DNA of 13,718 bases, taken from NCBI GenBank assembly GCA_030550695.1, contig JAUQOX010000052.1, positions 1 through 13,718 of the forward strand. Direction: 5' to 3'. The stretch is from Gemmatimonadota bacterium. Its GTDB lineage: Bacteria > Gemmatimonadota > Gemmatimonadetes > Longimicrobiales > Gaopeijiaceae. Below, piece by piece: positions 1-6,703 of the stretch. The stretch's first letter is position 1. Every line of letters starts with the position of its first letter. A program made the position numbers and the translations under genes. The notes beneath the pieces are model-generated. The model searched no databases. It saw only the letters and a list, made by a program, of their open reading frames with translations, and had not been told where the DNA came from.

Positions 1-511
1 CGGGCAGCGAGGCCCAGACCTGGGGCAGGAACGTGGCCCGGCGCCAGCCGTCCTCCACCACCAATCCGTCCTCTCCCGGCACCAGCCTCTGCAGAAGCTC
101 TTCCCGGCTGGCAACCTCCAGGGGCTCGGGCTGGGTGAGTCGGGAAATGTGCAGCTTCAGCCGCAAAAGTTCCTGCCGCTCCAAAGGGGGGAAGCGGGGA
201 TCCCGAAAGGCTGCGGAAAAGGCGTTGTTCACCACGTCCTCCACCAACGGCCTCCAGGGGTAAAGGGTCCCCACGCACCCCCGCAGATCGCCGTCCTTCT
301 CGAGGGTGACGAAGGTGGCACCGGGCTCGGATAGGGGAGGGGGGTAGTCTTCGCTTCGGATCTGGAGGGGCCTCCCGGTGTCCAGACCCACCCGAATGCT
401 TTCCCACGCCAACTCCCGGAGCTGTTCACGATGGGATTGGGCCAGGGGGGTGAGTCCCTCGGGTGCCTTGGCGTCGGGACGTTCTGGGGAGGGGATATCC
501 TGCTCTGCCAT
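1..511 (-). CDS. AMMECR1-domain protein (AmmeMemoRadiSam protein A type), 3' end cut by window
   Basis: The reading frame opens at an ATG (511-509) and stays open to the left edge, giving 170 visible residues; the last few dozen and the stop lie outside. The hallmark LRGCVGT is at residues 76-82, preceded by ATFVTL (65-70) and followed by NNAFSAAFRDPRFPPL (95-110), HISRLTQPEPL (121-131) and FLPQVW (161-166). These are the conserved blocks of the AMMECR1 fold in their usual order. In bacteria and archaea the family commonly occurs with a MEMO-like protein and a radical SAM protein (the AmmeMemoRadiSam set). Its biochemical role is unknown, and the partners, if present, would lie to the left. 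A purine run AGGGGGG ends 7 nt before the ATG and could serve as a weak ribosome binding site. The gene is divergent from yceI. Family assignment is confident; function is open. Confidence 0.9.
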   Translation of the reverse strand, partial: MAEQDIPSPERPDAKAPEGLTPLAQSHREQLRELAWESIRVGLDTGRPLQIRSEDYPPPLSEPGATFVTLEKDGDLRGCVGTLYPWRPLVEDVVNNAFSAAFRDPRFPPLERQELLRLKLHISRLTQPEPLEVASREELLQRLVPGEDGLVVEDGWRRATFLPQVWASLP

Positions 512-807
512 GGCTGTGCCCCCCTGGTGTTCCGTGAGCTTCTTGGGGCGAGGGCCCCACCGATCCCGTCCTCACTCCTTCCCATGGTAGGGCTGAGCCC
601 GCGCCGGCGCCATGGCGGGGTCTGGCTCCCTCCGGGGCAGGGAACTCCTAGGCACCGATTTCCCCCTGGTCTTTCCCCCCCTTGCCGGGAAAGGTCGGAC
701 ATGATACTTTAAGCTTGATCGGTTTCCTCATTCGGCGTTTCCTCCCGACATCCTAGGGGCCAGTCATGGGAGGAAGTCGTCTCCACCCTGACATGGAGGT
801 GTGGTCC
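512..807. promoter_or_regulatory. divergent intergenic region between the AMMECR1 gene and yceI
   Basis: About 296 bases separate the two divergent starts, so promoters for both genes must lie here. A small perfect hairpin (TGGGGC, loop GAGG, GCCCCA) occupies 544-559, probably in the leader of the AMMECR1 gene. The only AT-richer stretch is around 700-725 (ATGATACTTTAAGC). It could hold a -10 element for yceI, with TTGCCG at 682-687 as a poor -35, but spacing and match are too weak to call a promoter. No convincing small gene is visible on either strand. Confidence 0.3.
795..800 (+). promoter_or_regulatory. ribosome binding site GGAGGT deciding the yceI start
   Basis: GGAGGT lies 7 nt before the ATG at 808. 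This favours 808 over the in-frame ATGs at 766 and 793, neither of which gives a clean signal peptide. Confidence 0.8.
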
Positions 808-1476
808 ATGGTTCGTTCCCCGATCCTTGCCCTTGCCCTGGTGGTTCCCGGCTTGGCGGCCTTCGGAGGCAATCCTTCAAAGGGCACCCCCCCGTCAACT
901 GCCGGGCTGGTCGGCGAGGCGGCCCGGCCGGCGGCCCCAGTCGAATGGAACGTGGATGCCTCCCATTCCGAGGTGGTCTTCAGCGTGCGCCACTTCTTCA
1001 CCCCGGTGTCGGGGAGCTTTCACAAGTTCGACGTCACCCTGGACTTCGATGCCGAGAATCCGGCCAACAGCAAGGTGAGGGCTACCATCGACGTGGCCAG
1101 CATCGACACCCGCAACGACCGGCGGGACGCCCACCTGCGTTCTCCGGACTTCTTCGACGCGGAAAAGTACCCGCAGATCACCTTCGAAAGCACTTCCGTG
1201 CGGGTGGTAGGGCCCAACCAGCTCGTGGTCCGGGGCAACCTGACCATCAAGTCCACCACCCGCGAGGTCGAGCTGCCGGTCACCATCCAGGGAATCAAGG
1301 ACCTGCCGCCGGATCTCCAGCAGATGTTCGGTGGGATCAAGCAAGTGGCCTCCTTCACCGCCCAGACCCGCATCGACCGCCGCGACTTCGGCGTGGGGGT
1401 GGGGAACTGGGCCGAGACCATCGTGGTGGGGGCCGATGTGGACATCAGCATCTCCATCGAGGCCAACCGGCGCTAA
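808..1476 (+). CDS. YceI-family periplasmic lipid-binding protein
   Basis: The protein has 222 residues. The start at 808 gives a signal peptide (hydrophobic run 5-20, small residues AAF near 17-19 as a likely signal peptidase I site), and there is no lipobox. The mature part is a YceI domain from about residue 45. It opens with WNVDASHSEVVFSVRH (47-62), continues with a SGSF block (68-71), an R-x-DAHLRSPDFFD block (106-117) and the YPQITFES strand (121-128), and closes with IDRRDFGVGVGNW (189-201) and alternating beta-strand residues. Members are eight-stranded antiparallel barrels that hold polyisoprenoid or quinone-like lipids in the periplasm. The natural ligand here is unknown. A short insertion with LPPDLQQMF (166-174) lies before the last strands. 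The gene is monocistronic, ends at a strong hairpin terminator and faces the cytochrome gene. Confidence 0.93.
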   Translation: MVRSPILALALVVPGLAAFGGNPSKGTPPSTAGLVGEAARPAAPVEWNVDASHSEVVFSVRHFFTPVSGSFHKFDVTLDFDAENPANSKVRATIDVASIDTRNDRRDAHLRSPDFFDAEKYPQITFESTSVRVVGPNQLVVRGNLTIKSTTREVELPVTIQGIKDLPPDLQQMFGGIKQVASFTAQTRIDRRDFGVGVGNWAETIVVGADVDISISIEANRR

Positions 1477-1496
1477 AGAACCGAAGGGGTCTCGAA

Positions 1497-1520
1497 CCCG
1501 GCCGCGGCGGTTCGGCCGGG
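1497..1520 (+). other. GC-rich hairpin just downstream of yceI
   Basis: CCCGGCCG (1497-1504) and CGGCCGGG (1513-1520) form a perfect 8-bp stem with an 8-nt loop, 20 nt after the yceI stop. There is no T-run after it, so it is not itself an intrinsic terminator. It may protect the 3' end of the mRNA or act with the larger hairpin 31 nt further on. Confidence 0.5.
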
Positions 1521-1550
1521 GCCAGGGCAGCCAAGCTCCGTCGAAAGACC

Positions 1551-1586
1551 GAGGGGGCGTCGGAACTCGTCCGGCGCCCCCTCTTT
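1551..1586 (+). terminator. intrinsic terminator between convergent yceI and cytochrome genes
   Basis: GAGGGGGCG-T-CGGA (1551-1564) pairs with TCCG-G-CGCCCCCTC (1570-1583) around a 5-nt loop ACTCG, giving a 14-position stem with one T-G wobble. It is followed on the plus strand by TTT (1584-1586) and CATC. The stem is very stable, but the T tract is short, so termination efficiency is uncertain. The stem can also form in the opposite transcript, 31 nt after the cytochrome stop, where no T-run follows. Confidence 0.75.
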
Positions 1587-1616
1587 CATCCCTCCCGGAG
1601 AAGGGCGTTGGCCAGC

Positions 1617-3017
1617 CTAACGCAGCTTCTCCATCTGAGCCTGGGTAAGGGGCGTGGCGTAGAGGATCTGCCAGATATCGGCACCCGTCTTCACGAAGGA
1701 CCACCTCGTCCCCCCAGGCCGGTCCAGCGTGACGAAATCGAACCTCATCCCCCCCGACTTGAAGTTCGGCGGCACCGGAATGATTCCCCTGCGGTAGTTC
1801 AGGTTCTTGCCCTGGGGATCGTTCCGGGAAGCCTCCCACCAGACCACGTCCACCACCCCGTCCTCGAACCAGTCCCGGACGGCGGCGTTCCGGTGGCAGT
1901 CCGTGCAGTCCTTCACCCCCCACCGCACGATGGTGTGGGCGTGGTAGGGCGCGAAGGCCACGATCGCCTTACCCCGGTAGATCACACTCTGATAGTTGGC
2001 CACCGTCACCTTTCCGTTCCGGTTCACCAGGAACTTCCAATCCTTGAACTGCCCGTAAGGAATCTTCTGGTTGGCTTCGATCTCCGACTCGAAGTGGCAG
2101 TTGTTGCAGGTGACGATGCTCTGCGCATGGCAAGCCGAACAATCCACGTTCTGGAGGTGGGCCCGGTGGAAGGTGTTGTCGCCCAATCGGGTGTGGCAGT
2201 CCTGACACTTGGCGTCGATGGCCCCGGGCTCCAGCATGGATTTGTATTCCTTGCCGTCGCCGTGGACGTCGCCCAGGGTGTGACAGTCCATACACGTCAT
2301 GCCGGCGGCCCGATGGACGTCGGGGTAAGCATGGGTCACCGCCTCCGCCCGTTGCCGGCCATGGCATGCGAGGCAGACGCCGGTGGCCAGGGAATCGTCC
2401 ACCTTGGCTCCCAGCTGGGGATTGTCGTTGGTATGGCAGGACTGGCAGCCCCGGGCCCCCTTCACCGGTCCGCCCATCCCCGGCGTGTGACAGCTCCGGC
2501 AGGCGAGGTTCTGATAAGGGATTCCCGTCAGGATCTCGAAACCCCCGTTGGGGGAGGCGTTGTAGAAGGTTTGCTTCCCCATGCCGGTGCGGTGGAGGCT
2601 GGTGGGGTAGTATTCGTCCCAAGGGAAGAAATTGCTCGTCACCTTGGGGGCATTGGAGCTGGGGGTTTCACCGGCGGCGTTCTGGGCGAACACCCTGGCC
2701 GTATACTCTTTGCCGTCCTCCAGGCCGTCGGCGGAGGTGAATCGGACCTCAGTCACCCCCCCCGGAACCGTACGCTGCAGCTTTGACGGCCCTTGCACTT
2801 CCACCCGGTAGGCTAGCGCACCCTTCGCCGGCGTCCACCCCACGGCCAGGGTATCCCCCAGCCCTTTCACCTGGACGGTCACCGCCTCGGGGGGGGACTC
2901 GGGTTCCGCCACGTTGGACTTTTCGTCCTCACAGCCCGTCACAAAAATGGCCCAAACGCTCCACAACACACCCGCCCATCGTCCCATCCGCATCACCCCG
3001 TGAGACTTCTCTTCCAT
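1617..3017 (-). CDS. octahaem c-type cytochrome lipoprotein with FN3 domain
   Basis: The protein has 466 residues from ATG 3017, chosen because GGAGGA ends 7 nt upstream and the N-terminus then reads as a lipoprotein signal: basic start, hydrophobic 14-25, lipobox VTGC with Cys29. A fibronectin type III-like domain spans about 42-128 (VGW near 59-61, YTARVFAQNAAGE 105-117). Eight CXXCH haem motifs follow at 173, 191, 215, 242, 271, 293, 304 and 371. Motifs six and seven are only 6 residues apart, and the eighth follows a 62-residue gap. Extra histidines (142, 229, 235, 252, 284, 287, 359, 361) are candidate distal ligands. The tail from about 390 has no haem. The protein should be lipid-anchored and carry electrons across the periplasm or on the outer membrane. 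The FN3 domain suggests binding to a partner or surface. I cannot assign a specific redox partner or a named cytochrome. The gene converges on yceI. Confidence 0.93.
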   Translation of the reverse strand: MEEKSHGVMRMGRWAGVLWSVWAIFVTGCEDEKSNVAEPESPPEAVTVQVKGLGDTLAVGWTPAKGALAYRVEVQGPSKLQRTVPGGVTEVRFTSADGLEDGKEYTARVFAQNAAGETPSSNAPKVTSNFFPWDEYYPTSLHRTGMGKQTFYNASPNGGFEILTGIPYQNLACRSCHTPGMGGPVKGARGCQSCHTNDNPQLGAKVDDSLATGVCLACHGRQRAEAVTHAYPDVHRAAGMTCMDCHTLGDVHGDGKEYKSMLEPGAIDAKCQDCHTRLGDNTFHRAHLQNVDCSACHAQSIVTCNNCHFESEIEANQKIPYGQFKDWKFLVNRNGKVTVANYQSVIYRGKAIVAFAPYHAHTIVRWGVKDCTDCHRNAAVRDWFEDGVVDVVWWEASRNDPQGKNLNYRRGIIPVPPNFKSGGMRFDFVTLDRPGGTRWSFVKTGADIWQILYATPLTQAQMEKLR

Positions 3018-3208
3018 TGGGAAATCCTCCAGCCGGTAGGGAGTTCTGCGATGCCGACAGCCAGCCCTGTCCACGCCAGCGCCACTCCCTTGCGAAAGGC
3101 ATGCCAGCCGTCGCTCCCCTTCCCTGGCCGTCCGGGCGGCCTCAGGACGGATTCATCGGTTAGCTGCGGCAGATAAAAGTTTCTGCACGAAAGCTTCTGG
3201 AAGAGCTC
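3018..3208 (-). promoter_or_regulatory. 191-base leader upstream of the cytochrome gene
   Basis: This is the longest gap among the minus-strand genes, so the cytochrome may have its own promoter here. TCCTCC at 3025-3030 (GGAGGA on the minus strand) is its ribosome binding site. A hairpin with stem CCGTCC/GGACGG (3128-3133 with 3145-3150) lies within the leader. An AT-richer patch at 3170-3215 follows the methyltransferase stop. I see no clean -35/-10 pair and no riboswitch family that I recognise. Confidence 0.35.
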
Positions 3209-3931
3209 TCAAAAGCCCCGCATGCGGAGCCAGAGCAGGAGGAAAGCCACCGCCACTCCCACAACCCCCTGCCACTCGCCGTTTCGGAAGTAAAGACGCA
3301 ACCCTGGAGGACATGGGTCGCCGGCCAGGGGAACTTGGTGGCGGAAAGCGTCGGATCCCGGAATGACCCCCGGATTCCCCGTGTGGGAGGTGCAGGCACC
3401 AGCCTCATCCGCGCCGGAAGGGCCCTGCCCGCATGAAGAGGAGGAGGCCTTGTGGCTTCGGGCGGCATCATCCGCCTTCCTCCCCCCCAGGCCCCTCCTG
3501 GCCCCCCAAGGCCAAACGGCCGGCGTGGCGGCCCGGTAGGACCGGTAGGCATCGCCGAAGAGGTCCACCAGCTTCTTCTCCTCTTCCCGTGCAGCGGGGA
3601 TGTAGACGGCCAGGAACAACAGGGGAAGACCCACCACGAAGTACCACTGTCCACCGGCCAAGGCCAAGCCCAGGAGCACGAGGAAGGAGCCCGTCCAAAG
3701 GGGGTGACGAAGGTAGGCGTAGGGCCCCCGGGTGGTCAGTTCCTGGTCTTTGCGGATGTGGCTTGCGGCCCAAGCCCTCAGGGCGATCCCCACCAAAGCC
3801 GGAAAGATGCCCAGGGCCAACGATTTGCCGGAAGGCTGGGCCGACAGGAGAAAGACCGGAGCCAGGGCCCAGGCTAGCCGCAGTCTGGTCTTCGTGGATA
3901 GGCTTGGCAGCGGAAACACGTCCCCGGGCAC
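3209..3931 (-). CDS. isoprenylcysteine/phospholipid methyltransferase-family membrane protein
   Basis: The protein has 240 residues. The start is probably GTG 3931, 24 nt after the upstream stop and without a clear ribosome binding site; GTG 3919 is an alternative. Hydrophobic segments lie at about 19-32, 40-56, 82-112 (hairpin) and 221-236. The family signature is TRGPYAYLRHPLWTG (67-81), followed by EEEKKLVDLFGDAYRSY (116-132), the S-adenosylmethionine-binding core shared by ICMT and phospholipid N-methyltransferases. The C-terminal RNGEWQGVVG (216-225) also fits bacterial ICMT-like proteins. Between them, residues 142-209 are an unusually long polar linker rich in Ser, Gly and Ala with three Cys. 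This could be a genuine insertion or a region of drift. The substrate is unknown. Its place at the end of a lipid/envelope gene row suggests a lipid or polyprenyl substrate, which is inference. Confidence 0.8.
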   Translation of the reverse strand: MPGDVFPLPSLSTKTRLRLAWALAPVFLLSAQPSGKSLALGIFPALVGIALRAWAASHIRKDQELTTRGPYAYLRHPLWTGSFLVLLGLALAGGQWYFVVGLPLLFLAVYIPAAREEEKKLVDLFGDAYRSYRAATPAVWPWGARRGLGGRKADDAARSHKASSSSCGQGPSGADEAGACTSHTGNPGVIPGSDAFRHQVPLAGDPCPPGLRLYFRNGEWQGVVGVAVAFLLLWLRMRGF

Positions 3932-3955
3932 GAGGGCGCAGCAACGATCCGCAAG

Positions 3956-4843
3956 CTAAGACGGTCCCGGGCCGCGGGCCGCCAAAGGACGGCCGTCCTG
4001 CACGGCCCGGAGATGCAGGGAAAGGGCACCTACCAGGGGAATCTTGGACGACATGAGGACGAGAATCCGACGTTCGTCGTCGGAAAAGTGAAGCTCGGCC
4101 TCGCCGCCCTGCCCGAAAAGCCCGCTGGTCCGGATCACAGGGCGGACCACCACGGTCCGGAACGTCCCTGCAGGGACCTGCACCGTGTCTTTCCGCACCA
4201 CCCTGAGAACCACAGGGTTGCCGCTCTCGCGATAGTAGCGGTGGAAGGTGTACTCCTTACCCACCTCCAGGGGGATGGTCCGGACGAAATAGAAGAAGGA
4301 GATGTCGTCCAGGGGCTCCCGGGTGGCCAAAGGGCCGGGTGCGCCGCCGTCTTTGCGCTCGAAGCGCATCTCTTCCGGGAAGAACTCGAAATGCCGGAAC
4401 CGCTGGTAGTTCAACTGATGGATGTCCTGGATGGCCCGCAGGGTGACCAAGGTGGACACGTCGATCCAGGACTCGTAACGGTCCTTCACCTTGGCGAAGA
4501 GGAATCCCCCTTCGTAGGCCATGACCACATGGTAGGCCCGCCTCCCCCGCACCGTGTCCACCCCCACCACGCTCATGTGGCCCTGGCCCCTTCGCCCCAG
4601 GGCCCCCAACCGTACGTCGTATTCCAAGCGTTCTCCCGGGCCGAAGGGCACCGGAAGCGGGGAGTTCTGGCCCGGAACCGGCGTCCCCGCCGCCGGAGCG
4701 GAGGGGCCCGGGGTGGGTGGGGCCTCGCCCCGGGGGAAGGCCCAGGCAAGCCCGGCACCTGGCCCCGGGGTGAGGAGAGGCCAGCCCACAGACAGGCCGG
4801 CCACGATCCCCAAGCCCGCCAGGAACCCGAGGACCGCCTTCAC
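3956..4843 (-). CDS. secreted DUF3108-domain protein
   Basis: The protein has 295 residues from GTG 4843, which overlaps the glycosyltransferase stop in a GTGA junction and has GGGAGG (4848-4853) just upstream. The frame stays open further upstream, but that stretch overlaps the glycosyltransferase and lacks a plausible start. The N-terminus is a signal sequence (hydrophobic 4-24, likely cleavage near AWA 33-35), followed by a Pro-rich spacer (41-66). The DUF3108 domain begins at PFGPGERLEYDVRLG (66-80), with KVKDRYESWID (118-128), DDISFFYFVRTIPLEVGKEY (179-198) and VPAGTFRTVVVRPV (223-236). The family is a periplasmic beta-rich fold of unknown function, often near envelope genes. Tight coupling to the glycosyltransferase suggests co-translation and a role in handling a surface lipid or glycan. 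That role is inferred. Confidence 0.85.
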   Translation of the reverse strand: MKAVLGFLAGLGIVAGLSVGWPLLTPGPGAGLAWAFPRGEAPPTPGPSAPAAGTPVPGQNSPLPVPFGPGERLEYDVRLGALGRRGQGHMSVVGVDTVRGRRAYHVVMAYEGGFLFAKVKDRYESWIDVSTLVTLRAIQDIHQLNYQRFRHFEFFPEEMRFERKDGGAPGPLATREPLDDISFFYFVRTIPLEVGKEYTFHRYYRESGNPVVLRVVRKDTVQVPAGTFRTVVVRPVIRTSGLFGQGGEAELHFSDDERRILVLMSSKIPLVGALSLHLRAVQDGRPLAARGPGPS

Positions 4844-5589
4844 GAGCCCTCCCTCTCCAGGCTCCAGTCCAACTTGCCTTTCATTCCCGCAAGGGACCAC
4901 AAGGTTTGCCAGCTCCGGAACCGGCTTTTCCGGCGGCGGAGGTCGTAGCGGAGTTCCAAGGGCACCTCCTCCACCCGCCTGGCGTGATGGACGGCGGTTT
5001 CCAGAAGCCGCACGTTCACCGCCCACCCGTTGCCCCCCAGGAGGGAGGCCTCCCCGGCGGTCCGAAGGGCCTTCTTCAGGACGATAACCCGGTACACCCG
5101 CAAGCCGGAGAAGGGATCGGAAACCGGGCAGGGAGGCGTCTCGGAACCCAACAGGCGCGGGGCCGCCCACCGGGCCAGGCGAACCCCCCAGGGAGCCTTC
5201 CCCCGGGCCCCCTGGACTACGCCTGCCACCACGTCGGCCCCTCCCTCGAAGACCTTGAGGAGGGCAACCAGGTCCGACGGGTGCTCGGTGAAATCGCCTT
5301 GGAGGGTGACGGCGGCATCTCGCTTGGGATAACGGGAGCGCGCCACCACCTCCCGGAGAAGACGCTCCAACGCCCCCCCATATCCTAGCCGGGCCTCGGA
5401 CCTCAGGATGGTGAGGGGGAGGGAGCGCCGATACCGACTCAGGACCTCGCCGGTCCCGTCGGTGGAGGCGTCATCCAAAACCAGGATCTCGTAGGCTCGC
5501 CCGAACTCTCCCAGAACGTTGCGGATCTTCCAGAGCAAGACCCCGATGGTACCCGCCTCGTTGTGGGCGGGAATGGTCACGAAGATCAC
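4840..5589 (-). CDS. GT2-family glycosyltransferase, DPM1-like
   Basis: The protein has 249 residues. It begins VIFVTIPAHNEAGTIG, the classic GT-A nucleotide-binding start, followed by ILVLDDASTDGT (35-46). In the metal-binding position it has LQGDFTEHP (96-104), so the usual DxD/DAD reads QGD. SDPFSGLRVYR (157-167) and GNGWAVNVRLLETA (186-199) match the acceptor-side motifs of dolichyl/polyprenyl-phosphate sugar transferases. It has no C-terminal membrane segment, so it resembles soluble DPM1 rather than GtrB types. The likely reaction is transfer of a sugar from a nucleotide sugar to polyprenyl phosphate or another lipid carrier on the cytoplasmic face; donor and acceptor are not readable. 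The start is GTG 5589 with AGGAG 11 nt upstream. An ATT 6 nt earlier has better spacing, and GTG 5580 is also possible. It overlaps the DUF3108 gene by 4 nt. Confidence 0.87.
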   Translation of the reverse strand: MIFVTIPAHNEAGTIGVLLWKIRNVLGEFGRAYEILVLDDASTDGTGEVLSRYRRSLPLTILRSEARLGYGGALERLLREVVARSRYPKRDAAVTLQGDFTEHPSDLVALLKVFEGGADVVAGVVQGARGKAPWGVRLARWAAPRLLGSETPPCPVSDPFSGLRVYRVIVLKKALRTAGEASLLGGNGWAVNVRLLETAVHHARRVEEVPLELRYDLRRRKSRFRSWQTLWSLAGMKGKLDWSLEREGS

Positions 5590-5648
5590 TGCAATCGAAT
5601 CTCCTACCCGATGACCGGCACCGGGCCATGGCTGTCCGTCTTGCGGTT

Positions 5649-5671
5649 CCCGGCGGCGCCCCGCCGCCGGG
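5649..5671. other. perfect GC hairpin between acyltransferase and glycosyltransferase genes
   Basis: CCCGGCGGC (5649-5657) and GCCGCCGGG (5663-5671) form a 9-bp stem around a 5-nt loop, within the 102-base gap between the two minus-strand genes. No T-run follows on either strand, so a simple intrinsic terminator is unlikely. It could attenuate or process the message, or stabilise the upstream 3' end. Similar short GC palindromes in other gaps would make it a dispersed repeat, but none with this sequence is seen in the window. Confidence 0.55.
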
Positions 5672-5691
5672 TTCGGTACTGCCGGAACAAT

Positions 5692-6654
5692 CTAACCCCC
5701 CCGAACCCCTCCGTCCTGGCTATTACCTGCCCCTTCCTGCCCCCGTTCCGGAGGGGAACCGGGGGGCCGGGTCTTCCATCGCCGATGGAGCCAGAAATAC
5801 TGCTCCGGCACCTGCCGGACCCTCGCTTCCAGCAGGCGGGTGTGGAGTTCGGTCAGACGGCGCAGGTCCGCCTCCAGGTCGCCGGAGGCGGAGAAGGGCA
5901 CCCGTTCCAGGACTACCCGGTACCGCTGCCCCAGGTCCTCTTCCCGGAAAGCCACCCCCAGGAACAGGGGAGCCCCGGTGCGGAGGCAGAAGAGGGCCGG
6001 CCCCCGGGCAGTGGAGGCAGGACGCCCGAAGAAATCCACGAAGATCCCCGCCCGCCGGGCATCCTGGTCCCCCAGGATGGCCACCACTTTCCCCTTCCGG
6101 AGTGCCCGGAGGACCTCCCGGGGTGCGTCTCCCCGCAAGATGACCCGGAGTCCCAGCCGGCGACGGGTTCGCTCCAGCTCGTCCTGGAAAAGGGGATTGC
6201 GCTGCCGCTGGGCCACCACCTCCAAGGGGATTCCTCGGGCCGCCAACGCGGCACCCCCGATCTCCCAGTTCCCCAGGTGCCCCGTGACCAGGATCACGCC
6301 CCGGCCCGCCGTCACCGCCTCCTGCAAGGCCTCCAGCCCCTCCACCGTGGTCCGCTCCCGGATCTGATCAGCGCCCAGCCTGCCCAGGCGAAGGAGGGCC
6401 ACGGCCTCCCGTCCGAAGTGCCGGTAGCAGGCCTGCCGGACCCTCCGTCGCCATGGAGCGCCGGCGTCGGGGAAAGCCTGGCGGAGCTGCTCCTCCACCA
6501 CCCCCCGTCGGATCCCCACCACTTCTCCCGCCAACCATCCTCCCCACCCCCCCACGGCCAACGCCCATCCCTCCGGAAGCGTCCGGCCCAGAAAGGCGAA
6601 AAGGCGATACAGGGCAAATTCCAGCCGGTGCCGGAGGCTCGGCCTTGTCCTCAT
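5692..6654 (-). CDS. lipid A biosynthesis acyltransferase family (LpxL/HtrB-like)
   Basis: The protein has 320 residues from ATG 6654. The catalytic HX4E motif is in VTGHLGNWE with His126 and Glu131. Conserved acyltransferase blocks follow: GDQDARRAGIFVDFFGRPA (195-213), the ARGPALFCLRTGAPLFLG stretch (216-233), and near the C-terminus PEQYFWLHRRWKTRP (283-297). An amphipathic or hydrophobic N-terminal segment (11-45) should hold it at the inner membrane. The family transfers an acyl chain from acyl-ACP to a lipid A precursor; some members act on other lipids. The length is normal for the family. No good ribosome binding site precedes the ATG, and it starts 50 nt after the ABC transporter stop, so translation may depend on coupling. 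Position directly after an MsbA-like gene is the classic lipid A pairing. The last about 20 residues are Gly-rich and not conserved-looking. Confidence 0.92.
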   Translation of the reverse strand: MRTRPSLRHRLEFALYRLFAFLGRTLPEGWALAVGGWGGWLAGEVVGIRRGVVEEQLRQAFPDAGAPWRRRVRQACYRHFGREAVALLRLGRLGADQIRERTTVEGLEALQEAVTAGRGVILVTGHLGNWEIGGAALAARGIPLEVVAQRQRNPLFQDELERTRRRLGLRVILRGDAPREVLRALRKGKVVAILGDQDARRAGIFVDFFGRPASTARGPALFCLRTGAPLFLGVAFREEDLGQRYRVVLERVPFSASGDLEADLRRLTELHTRLLEARVRQVPEQYFWLHRRWKTRPPGSPPERGQEGAGNSQDGGVRGG

Positions 6655-6703
6655 GGGGTCGGGCGGGTTCGTTGTCCCTGCACCCCCAGCAGGTTGAGGG
6701 TCC

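Noticed and set aside
229..702. Minus-strand open frame of 157 codons upstream of and overlapping the AMMECR1 gene
   Set aside because: The AMMECR1 motifs lie in a different frame over the same bases, and this frame shows only low-complexity Pro/Arg/Ser sequence.
801..2786. 661-codon open frame on the plus strand spanning yceI and the cytochrome region
   Set aside because: It is out of frame with yceI, antisense to eight CXXCH motifs, and its composition is Arg/Gly/His/Pro-rich as expected of shadow frames in GC-rich DNA.
3122..3165. Hammerhead-like string (CCGATGAATCCGTCCTGAGG on the minus strand) in the cytochrome leader
   Set aside because: It lacks the GAAA core strand and a third stem, and CTGATGA is imperfect, so the similarity is accidental.
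3018..3208. c-di-GMP (GEMM) riboswitch before the cytochrome, as is common in metal reducers
   Set aside because: Neither the GEMM-I core nor its tetraloop-receptor pattern can be found by eye in the leader.
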